DNA of 64,000 nt from Effrenium voratum (Eukaryota > Sar > Dinophyceae > Suessiales > Symbiodiniaceae), in contig CAUJNA010003494.1 in NCBI GenBank assembly GCA_963377175.1, positions 343,256 to 407,255 on the forward strand. The letters are read 5' to 3'. The stretch's first letter is position 1. Every line of letters begins with the position of its first letter. Below the pieces are notes generated by a model. The model was not told where the DNA came from. It made no database searches and saw only the letters and a program-made list of their open reading frames with translations. Both the position numbers and the translations under genes were made by a program. Positions 37,401 to 49,400 of this stretch are shown in pieces.

Positions 37401-40400
37401 CTTGAAGTCTTGGGTGATCGACACAGTGCCGGTGCGCCTGCTCGTTGGACTGGTGACCTTCTTTGAGTCCGTCCTCGCCATGCTGGTCATAGACCTGGAC
37501 ATTTCGATGAACTGTCTGACTCACCTACACATCAACGCGAAACACACAAAGGGGGTCCCAAGAGGAGATTCCTCTATATATATATATACATGGATATGTT
37601 TTTTTTGTTTGGGGGTCGTGTAGATCTGCTGAGTAGACAAAACTACCCAAAGCCTGAACTTCAACATTGAATGCAAAACACCCTAAACTGTGGAGCTACG
37701 GCTTCGAATTTGGTGCACCCTGCAGCTCTTCTGTGAATATCGGCAGGGTGCCTTGCGCACTGACCAAGCCCGCCTTCCGCTTCTCTGCGTCAGAGAGGAC
37801 CTGAACAAGACAATCAGCGGAAACTACGGGTTACGAGAGTCACAAACTGGGGTCATTTCCTTCAACCAACTACTGGACGGTTTCATGATGGTAAAATGTG
37901 CGAAAGAAACACAACACCTGTGCCATTCAGTGCTTGTCACCCCCTTCTTGAGGCTACTGGCAGATTTCATGAGGAAAACTGTCCTTCCTGGTGTGTCCTG
38001 GTGAGGTGGACACCAGGTGGCCAAATCCCCCCTTGACCCAAGCAAGGCTGAGGCAAACGGGTGAGGCGGCTCATGTGGTTGGCTTGGGGGGAGTGTGAGG
38101 TACCTCGACTAACCTTTGCTATGCTTATCTTACGTTCCGCTAACCTTAACGAACGAGCTCGCCAAATCACTTGTCCAGCCTTCAGCAATATGCTGACTAA
38201 TATGAGCCAACCTTAACTGACTTGCTGGCTAGCCTTATTTAACCTTCGGCGAACTAACCTTGCAAGAGCCTAAGCAACTTTCCGGCAAACTCTAGCCAAT
38301 CTGAAACGAAGCATGCTCAAGAAGTTCATGGCATTGCACCAACTTGCTCATTCGTTGAGCTTCCTCCCGTTCCGTGTGCCCTACCCACCTGAGTCGTAAT
38401 CAAAACCTGGTACAAAAATAGTCGACCCAGAACAATGTAAAGAATTAAGAAGCCGGCTGCAACCATTTCTGGCTGGGATCGTCCCTTACTAACCTTCATC
38501 TACCCGGGTTTTGATTATGGCTCACCTTGCCTCGTAGGCCGAGGAGACCTCGATAAACTTTGTCTGGCACTGCTCCTCCAAGTTGCAAAGTGGAAAGCTA
38601 GACAAGACAAGACAAGACAAGACAGCCACTCGTGACTTGTGCCAGGCAGTCGGTTGCACCAGTTGTTACTACACAAGAAACACGTTTGAATCTGTTTGCA
38701 GAGTGTCTTCAGGTGTTCCGACTGTGAAGCACATACATGGACCTCTGGTGCGCTTGACCTGCATCCACTGAAGGCATTCGAACTTTTGCAGTCATCATTT
38801 AGCACTGGCTCAAATCAGGGCCTCCAGCATCTTTCTGCAAATTGTCTGACTAAGAGAGTTGAACACAGGAGCATGTTAGAGTCAGCCTCAAGCTCTCGTT
38901 GCAAGCAGCCACCGGCAGCGAGTTATGCTCAACAACTAGTCCTCGCCTTGTCATCTGCGCACTTATCCGGGTGATACTCCAGAGACTTTGTCCGATAAGC
39001 CTTCTTGATGGCTGCCTGGCGGTCTCGCTTGCTCCATCCACATCAGCCAAAAACCCCCGTCCACATATCAAGCTGTTGGTCCAGGGTGTAAGTAGGCGTT
39101 TTGCAAGGGTTCATGAATCACAACTTTCCCCTTGTGGCCTGCTCACCACTGTGAAATAGCAAACCACAGAGTCACGGGTCCAGCCAGGGTTAGAGGATGG
39201 AGCAGAATAGCCGCGGCAGCGTAGGGATCATGGACAGGAATCTGTGCTGGGCAGCCAGAGAATTTGCGGTGTCGACTGTCAAACAAATAGCCAATTGATG
39301 CCAAATGCGGGGCTGAAATCTGCTGGAAAGGTAGTCCCCAGGCTGAGACCGACATGTATTTGCCTCAAACTTCTGAGTCTGATTTCTGCCCCCCCGCTCT
39401 GTATTCTGTTTTTCAGACCATTGATCTCCCGCAACATTTGGCTCAAGGGCCCCTTTTGCGCAATCACGACCATCCGAGCGTGAAGACAAAAGAGCCATTG
39501 CAGGCCGCTTACAGGATTATCGACAAGACAATCCACCAGGGACAATCCATCCTCCAATGATCCATGACTGGCATATTGGACTCTCTCCGGAATAGATTCA
39601 GGGACCAACGACGACCTCAACTACCACAGGGTTCCAGTTCCCTCCGGGGATAGGCACCTGGGGCAGCGGGCCTCAATTCGTGGTAGCGGAGCAGGTTTTC
39701 CGCAGAGATCCAAGGGAAGATGTCATCAGATGGAGAAGGCTTCATGGAAGCCTATACAAGTTCGGCAAAGCCGAGCTATACGGAGGAAACACTAAATTTA
39801 TCGATGACCGCCAAGCAGCCGCCATCGTACGACGGAAAAGTCAGCTGGTTCAGGTGTGAAGAACTCGTGGACGACTGGGTGACCATCACAACGGTGGAAG
39901 CACCAAAGAGAAAACCTCTCCTGAAGAGTAGACTTACAGGAGATGCATATATGTACAAGGCAGTCCTCCAAAATGACCTTTTGCAAGATCCTGATGAAGG
40001 AGTCAACTATTTCAAGAACACGCTGAAGAAGTACTTTTTGAAAGGTGCGACCAACGTGTATCTGTACAGACTCCTCAGTTTCTTCAACCATAGAAGGCAG
40101 AACCAAGAGTTCCTCATTTTTACCTCAAAATTCGAAATCCTTCTCATGAGATTGAAGGCAGCATGGATGGACTTGATGCCCGTTTCCACGGCACAGTCCC
40201 CATCATTTCGACAGTCCGTTCAGGACGCAAATGCAAGAACAATTGTTCGACATCAGCAAGCAGCCGGTGCTCGAGCACCGCCTCCAGCCCTGCTCAATGA
40301 GGACGATCCTACAGTCCTCAGACAGTATATCCAAGGAATGCAGGACAGACAGCGGGACGCATTTCCCTTCGGGGATAATCTCATTGCACAGTTTTTCATC

Positions 40401-43400
40401 ATTCAAAGTGAGTTGTCAGATCAACAAAGAGAACGACTCACAAGTGCAATGTCATTGAGAAACATGTCACTCGAGAATTATTCCTATGAGATGCTGAAGA
40501 CGCACTACCATGAACTCTTCATCACAACGAGGACATCGATCCAAGATCCATCCATCCGACCTCAAGGAGGCAACCGAAGCAACACATTCTTCATCATAAG
40601 GAGAAGAAGGCTTCTGGGTTGAGGGTGAAGAAGGACCTGAAGGATTCATGTCAAACAACGATGAAGAGACGTTCTGGGTCCTCGAGGAGAACGATGCGTT
40701 CATGGCAAGAAAAGTGTCGGGGCGGAACTTCAAGTTCAAGAAGAGAAAAGGAAAAGGAAAATCAGGAAACAAGAAGGGCAGTCCCCAACGAGGTGGCTTC
40801 AAACCCTTCAGAAAAAGCGGTTCTGGCGGAAAGGCCAATATGGCCAACGAAAACTATGATCCCTACGACCAGGCATATTGGGGAAAAGGCAAAGGAAAGA
40901 AGGGAAAGAAAGGAAAATCAAAATTCCAATATCCCTATGATGGAAACAAAGGTTATCCATCCTATGAGAGTGGCAAAGGAAAGAGCGGACAGAAAAAGGA
41001 AAATCCAAGACGTTCGCAGCCACCGCAGAGAAGACGGAGGAGCAGCCCGCCATCCAGCAGACTGCACCATCCATAGAGCCTACCTATGCCGGTTGGACAG
41101 ACCAAGATTGGGATCAATCATGGACATGGAACGAACATGGCTGGTACTCATCCCATGAGACATCCAGCACAGGACAAGCGTTAATGGCATTCCATGATGC
41201 ATATGAGTATCCTGGGAAAAAGGCCATCCACGAGAAGCTGATCCAATCAGATACAGTTTCAGAACACAATCTGTCCGTCACAACAAATCACAGCCTTTTG
41301 GCAACAAAGCTGATGGCGCCTGTCATCAACCCTCAGCACAACCCGACCTATGCGATTCTGGACAATGGATGTACCAGATCTATGGGCAGCTGGCATGCAA
41401 TCCAGCGTTTTACCCAGGCAATCGAACCAATGAAGGACATCATCTCCTATGAGTACATCCCGGCCGAGACCAAGTTCACTTTTGCAAACGGAGAGACCGC
41501 CAGGGTAAATTGGACCCTGCATCTTCGATATCACACAACTCCTCCGTGCAGTACAAACATCGACGTCCTTGAACAAGGAACTGTACCGATCCTTCTCAGC
41601 ATCAGCCAGATGCGGAACCTCTACATGACCACCGAGCACACACCTCAATGTGATAAAATCACATGCAAGGCCTTTGGCATGAACCGTCAAGCAGTTCCAG
41701 TATCCGGTACAGGACATGCACTCGTCTATCTCGCTGGAGTTGCAAGAGTGAAGGCACATGGAGAAATTGCTCAAGGGCAAAATCATCCGAGACAAAGGAG
41801 GACCTAGCAACTCCTAAGATCATTGGGTCTAAAAAGCAGGACCATTGGATCCTTGACAAGAAGAACAAGCAGCTCATCCGTGTGCGCATCACGCCCCGAA
41901 AGGCGCTGTTCACACCAAATGGAGCCAAGGAATGTCCAGTCAATCCTGATCACATCAGCCGAGAACGTACCACGGAAATCATGGATGCATCCGCAGGTGG
42001 AGATCCAGACATTTTGGAAGACAATTGGAGACTTACATCCCAGGCAAATAAACCGATGATTAACCTGTGGATTTGTAAGACCATTTTCACCTTCTCGGAC
42101 AATTCGCTGAAGGACGTAGAAGCAGGTTCAGGATCGGCAGCAGACAGGATCATCGACAAGAGGGGCCAGTCGACTATTGAGCCAGATCCTTTCGCACCAT
42201 CCTCAGAAGAACCAACATCTCTTCCGCTTGCCCTAGGCAGAATCCACAAGCGATTGTCAAATCCAGAAGAGTTGAAGAAACTCCACCTGCAGCATCATCA
42301 TATGACAACAGATCAATTTCGATTTAGAACCCAAGCACTTCATTTGCCGAAATCAACATTCGATATATGACAAGATCCGATGTGAGTGTGAAGTTTGCCA
42401 AGTGGCAAAACATGCACCATCACGAAGCAAGACAAGCGGACTTCGAGCGGACACCTTTGGTGACATGACATTCATTGGTCACTGTCAAGTTCCTCTTGGA
42501 ACAGGAGAACACATCATTGTTTTTGTCATCCTGGATGGAGCAACAACATTGCTCACTGCAGAGGCAGTGACAACTACGCAAGAAGTCGAGAACATCACTG
42601 TCCTCAGGAACTATTTTGACCAGTACCACTTGCAGCCCAAATCAGTTGTCGCAGATCAAGCCTTCATGACAGATACATGGGAACATTTCTATCAGTCCCT
42701 TGACATCACACCGATATCCTTGGGACCGAATACACCATGGCCAAATCGAGCTGAAGCAGCAGTTCGACTCCTGAAGGCACAACTCAAGATCATGCTAAGT
42801 TCCATCAAAGCAGGCACTGCACCTGCAACACTGAAGAAAGTGACCTACAGGCAGCTAGTGAAGGCCGCTGCAACTGTCAGGAATCAGACCGTCACCTACG
42901 GGGGAGTAACACCATTGGAGCTCGCATTCGGAAGACGACCAGCAGATCTCATCCAACTCGATGTCGCAACACCAACTCAGTTGACGATTGACAGGAATGA
43001 AGAAGAGATGACAGCCATCCAGATCAAGCAGCTGTCAAAGCAAGCTTTCCAAGAAGCACGTCAATCCGAGGACATCCGACGAGACCTTGCTCAAAATCTC
43101 CGAATGAGTTCAAAGCCTCTTCAGGTGAAGGACAAGGTATTTTACTGGCAGGAAGACAAATCCAAGATTCGTTCCGATGGAAGCAAGGGAGGAATATGGC
43201 TAAAAGGAATAAGTCATTTCCATTGAAGGAGCGATGGTAGGACTTGATCTTGGGACTCGACTCATCAAGGTTAACATGACGAAGCTCAGGAAGGATGAGA
43301 CCATCCCTCCGGGGAAAGCCGGAATTGACCTTCTGTTACCTGAAGAGCGAGAATCCTTGCAGAAGGAGCAACCAGGCTCCTCTGTAGATACCAAGAAAAA

Positions 43401-46400
43401 GGAATCATCCGAGCAAGCTCCTAAGCCAAGATCCTCAGTGCCATTACGTATCGTGGGAAAAACAACTCCAAAACCTGCAGTACCTCATCCAGCAGAGAAC
43501 ATGTTCGTCGAGGACCTCACATCCATTCCTGAACAAGCACATTGGAATTGTGTACGTCAGGGAAAGATCCACGTTCTCCGAGATCTTTGCAGGAAGTGCC
43601 AGATTCAGTCAACGCTGTGCACTATCAGGTCTTAAGGTTGGGACTCCTGTGGACATCCGCACAGGGTTCGATGTAATGACATCCAAGGGACGACACATGG
43701 TCATGGAGATCATCAGGGAACAAGCACCTGATGTCATCCTTATGGCACCGGTCTGTGGACCATGGTCAAAAATGCAGAACATCCAGCAAGACCAGCAAAA
43801 GGTGGGGGAAAAGCGGAGACGCTACCTTCCCATGGTTGAATTTGTGGGAATCCATTGCGCGTTATCAGTTGAAGCACAGAAGATACTTCATTATCGAAAA
43901 TCCTCAGACATCCAGGATATGGTATCTGAAATGCATGCAGCAATTGTTTTCAGACCCATCCGTGACCTGGGGAGATTTCCATTTCTGTGCATACGGACTA
44001 AAAGATCCTGAATCCGGGCTCAGAAGTCTCAAGCCCACGAGCTTGATGCACTGTTTACCTTCCGAGGTTATGAGACCGATCTTCAGAAGGTGTAAAATTT
44101 TTCCAGCTCAGTCAAGCATGAACACCAACCCCTAGAGGAAAACGCTGGTATCTTCGGAAGCAGAACCAAACTGGCACAGGTGTATCCTTACCAGTTCTGT
44201 CAGGATCTTGCGCACATCATCTTACGACATCATCTTACGACACTTGCAGGTGAAACCGCTTGACAATGAGGTGTACCTCTTGGAGGACCTTTTTGAACCA
44301 TTCACCATCAAGCAGGTTGATACCCTGAGAAAGGAGATGGAAGCCATTGACAAGGAGTTCAACATGACCAGCAGCAGTCTTGCAGTCAGAATCCAAGACC
44401 TGCCGTTCAACAAGGACGTTCAACCATTAGTCGTTCAAGTTCCGCTAGTTCAGAAATTCCAGAAGACGATGAAGCAGTACCCACCTGGGACTGAAATTGA
44501 TATCTTCAAGCAAGATCCTAATGACTGGCGATGTCAGAACATGTGGAACGGCTGCAAGAAGTTGAGACAACTGTGCATCTCATCCACTCAGTATGATGCA
44601 TGCGCTGCATACGTCCACACCATTGGCATCAATATGCCTATTACGTCACCTCCGGACGATGCAATCATATCCTCTGGCAGCCTGATCAGCTGAATAGAAT
44701 TTGGGCTGCATCAAAATGCAATTGGGAGAAGTATGATCCGAAGACGTGGCATGCTGTGATGTTTTCATCCGTTCATGAGTCGTTCACCGACGCGCCGGCC
44801 AGCACCTCAGCAACCCGACACACAGCAACCACCTGATCAACCGGACCATCCCATGCCTGACCCAAGACCTCCAACACCTCCGGACGAGAGCATGTCAGAA
44901 CCTCCTCCGGATCCTCCACATCAGCCTGATCATCCCATGCCGTCAGCACCACGCAGTGTGTCGCCAGACAGTCCAGTGATCCTCCACTACCGCCACATGA
45001 CAAGCCTGGCAGAGGAGATGCAGCGCTTAAACGGCATTTCATCCTCAAGTGGGCTCAATCGACTGGGGGGTGATGTCTCTTTGCCGTCACAGTCGCAATC
45101 ATCTCAACCAATTCTTCCGACTGTCGTGGTACCTTCACCACCTGCGATTCTTACAAATCCCGAAGCAGAAGAACAAGATGAAGATCTTGAACTGCCAACA
45201 CTTGCGCAAGAAGAAACAACCGGCAGTCCATCAAAGAAGCAGAAGACTGGGAAGAAGAAGAAGAAGCCAGATGACAATGATGAGTCACCTGAGCATTCTC
45301 CCAGACATGATCCTGCATCTTCATCCAATTATAATCCGAACAGTCCAGCAAATTTGCCGGTTCAATATGAAAGTGAGGAAGAGCTGATTCCTCTTGTTCC
45401 AACCTCATCCGGCACTGGAAGTTCAGAAAGAACCATGAGATACACTGACCAGGAAGATGGAGATTCAGAAGACTCTCAGAGGACCAGATCATACGATGAT
45501 CACCAAGCTGATCTCGTTCTAGATGAAGCGCATTGGTCACTCATGACAGCCGAACAGAAGATCTGTGCGAACACCGGATCCTTCACGGTTCCGAGAGATA
45601 TCGAAGGCAACCCTGTCCTTCTTGGACGTGTAAAAGGGACCTTCAGCCCATCGCCCCGATGCGGATTCTCTCATCAGAAATACACAGATCAGAATCATGT
45701 TGACCAGCTATGCAAGAACATGACCGACGATGACCGTGCACTCTTAGTTCTGTACTCATCCAAGCAAGAATCTTTGAAGGCTTCATCCACATCCGCACTC
45801 ATTGGCAAGAAGCGGAAGGAAGCTACAGCCACGGAAATAAGAGCTTATCAGAAGCAATTCCTTGAAGCTAAGCAGCTTGAGTGCAAATCATGGCTTGACA
45901 ATGAAGTGTTCGACTTAGTCGACACACGCAAGATTCAGGTCAGGAACTGGGTCACCGGTCGCTGGGTCCTAACCCTGAAGCGAGACAAGGATGGTAACTT
46001 CTTGAAGACCAAGGCTCGCTGGGTCCTCCGAGGCTTCCAAGACAAGCAGAAGAATGATCAGCAGACAGACAGTCCTGCTGCATCCAAAAGTGGTTTCCGC
46101 CTTGCAATCCAAGCAGCCTCAAATAAAGGCTGGAATATATTCCACATGGACTTGAAGACAGCATTTCTCCAAGGAAGCATATCATCAGTCTCGTGACATC
46201 ATTTGTCAGATACCTCCTGAAATGGGATATCCACCACACATTGGAGCGCGCATGAAGAAGCCTGCCTACGGGCTGAATGACGCACCACGTCGATGGTGGA
46301 ACATCCTTGATTCGGCACTTCGTTCATACGGACTAGTGCCAACCCGGGCAGACCGTTGTACATACGTGTACTACGGCAAGCAGCTTCCGAAGCCCGCATT

Positions 46401-49400
46401 GGTGAGTGAAAAGAAATCATCCACAACTTTCGATCTAGAAGGAGCAGTTGATTACCTGATGGATCCTGTTTCTGGTAACAATGCTAAGAATCGACAAGTT
46501 CATGGAGCCCTGTCTCTTCATGTAGATGATCTTCTTATGACGGGGGATGACGTGTTCGAGAAGGAAATCATGGGACGACTTCGGAAAGATTTTCAGGTTG
46601 GTTCCGAGGACAAAAATGATTGCCTCTTCGTAGGACAGCGCATCCAATGGAAGCAAGATGACAAGCACGGTTGGTACATCAATGTTCATCAGAACGTTGC
46701 CATCGACGAATTGCAGGAGATCACTTTTGACAAACACCTGAAGGACGACACTCCTCTTACTCCACAAATGCATACTGCATACAGCAGTGTCCTAGGTCAG
46801 ATCAACTGGTTACAGTCGCGAACGCAATTCCACATTGGTTATCAATTCTTAAGGTGTGCACCCAAGGCATCATCACCAACCATTGAGGACGTTCGCGCCA
46901 TTAATAAGACAGTCAGAACCATCAAAAGCATCCCGCTTAGCATGAGATTCTGGCCCCTTCGTGGCAAGACACGCATAGTTGGCTATCCAGATGCATCCTA
47001 TCGCAACAACGAGGATAAGCCATCCCAACGTGCGCATGTTATTTTTCTTGCAGAACAAAGAGATCTTCGCCAGGGCTCATCGAACTCGAGAGGCTCACTG
47101 GTCGACTATGAGACGCACAAGATCACCGCCACAACCATGTCCACTACTGTTGCAGAGTTGCATGGACTAATGCGTTGTTACGGTTCAGCAATATTTCTTC
47201 GCGGTCTCTGGTCAGACATAACGGGCGAAATTGCAGACGTACACATCCGCACTGATGCGAACAATCTTGTCACCACAGCATCCACAACACATCAACCGGA
47301 ACAGAAAGAAACAATGCAGTGATCCAGATGTTGAGAAAGGAAAGCACCAGTGGACAGATGCACGACCTTGCACATGTACGAAGTGAAGATTGTCTGGCAA
47401 ATTCGCTGACCAAGCATTCAGCTAAAGCAGACGAGCTCACCAAGGCCGTCCTCACCGGCAATCTCTTGAATGTAGATGCACATCCACCTTTTCGTACCAT
47501 GTTGCAGAACAAGGCATTCCTGGTTGAGTGGCTAGCACACAACACGAAGCACGGACCCGACATCAGTGCCTTTGCAGGAGTCGGTATAGCAGAATCCATG
47601 TTTGCTTATTGGGGAACCTGGGCATGATCCGCATGTCCACGAATTCTGATGCATGAGTTTTTCAGTTTTGCATATTTTCAATTCCTCAATTCCGCGATGC
47701 GCGTGTTTGCACTTGACCCATTTTGAATCTCAAGAAATATGTGTCTGCCTCCGCAGCCACTTTCGGTTTACAACCAATCCGACCTTTGCAATCTTGTATG
47801 CTCGATCACCTCGTTGACACGCCCATCCTCAACCTGATGTTTGGACGATCCGGCGATGCGGCACCTGTGCCAAAGCCGATGATCAAGAGGCGGGCGTCAC
47901 CATTGAAGGAATCCCTGCTCGTGATGAGGAAGATGAGACATCCGATTGCCCCATGGAGCAAGTCGCTGATGAGAATCCATCCGCCTCTCAACAACCCGAG
48001 AATGTCAACATGGAGCAGGTTGATTATGATCGAGATTCCGATGACGATGTTTCAGATGAAGAAGGGCATCCTCTCGCAGGAAGGCCTTTGTCAAAGGCGA
48101 TGCCACAGCCGAAACTTGTTCCAAAGTCACCGCCACCGACATTGAGGCTTGTCTCCAAGGTCAAGCCAGCACCAAAGAACACCCTGGATGACGAGACGGA
48201 ATCCGACAATCATCCTGGTGATCGACCTGCGCTTCCAAGGCGACCAGTGATGCGGCCTGTTCTCACATCCAACGATCGGTGGTAACATATGGGTCGGATA
48301 CGAACATCAGCCTCCGTTCCTGAGCACGAGAGACCACATGGAGTTAAGGTATTCTGGTTGAAGGCAAGATTCAACGATGGCATCCGACACTCCAAGGTGA
48401 AGGACCTCATGCAGAGAAGCAATACATGGACTTCATCAAGAAGGTCTACAGCATCTGCTGCTACACCAATGCTCAATCCGAAGTTTACGGAACCGACATC
48501 ATCCCGATGGTATGCCACAACGGCAACATTGATCTCGATAAGACCGTCCAGAATGTCGAACAGGTTTGCAAATACTTCCGCATGGATCCATCCAAGGCGA
48601 ACAGATCACAGATCTCATCCTCTGGCGAATTGAGAGAATGAGCAGATCGTTTTCCGGATGTCTTCGACATGGAATCCAGAAGGAATGCAAACGACAAGTG
48701 GAAATGGGTTTTGATGGATCCGCCGAGCTCTATGATGCATTGACCTGCATCACACATGCCAGGAACTTCATTGGAAATAAGCCAGGACTTCTCTTGATGG
48801 CTATGTTCCTGAGCTATGGAAAATCACGTTTCGAAATTGCGTTCGTATTTCTATCCGTGGACGGGACATATAATGAGCGCAAGGCACGGGGAGAAATTGT
48901 TCCAAGGAATCGATGGATCGACAAGCTCAACACCAGATCCGCACAAAATGCACACAGGCCTGATGGCAAGGAATTCTATGTTGATTCAGAGATGGGTTCT
49001 ATGTGAGATGCAACAGCGGACACACACGACAGGTCGATATCCAATCCTTTGGACGACCCCTGTACTCTGAGCAGAAAGAGCCTCATTACGACGAACCGGA
49101 CTATGATCTACCAACGGAATCCATTCCGCCAAGTCCGCATCCGTCAAGATCCGAGGCGCCTCATGGAGATGAAAGCACAGCTCAGCGCAAGTACAGAATG
49201 CGAAGGCCGGCACCACCATCCGTTGAAGAAGAGAGAAAGATCAAGCCGTTCTCGAAGAAGCCCATCACATTCATTCATGTTCCATGCAACCTATGGAAGT
49301 CAGCTCTACAGCATCATGGAGCACGGGCTCAAATCTGGGAAATCCCAGTCAAACCCTTCGGGGAGAATGCACGTCCACATGGCATGCATCGATGACGTCA

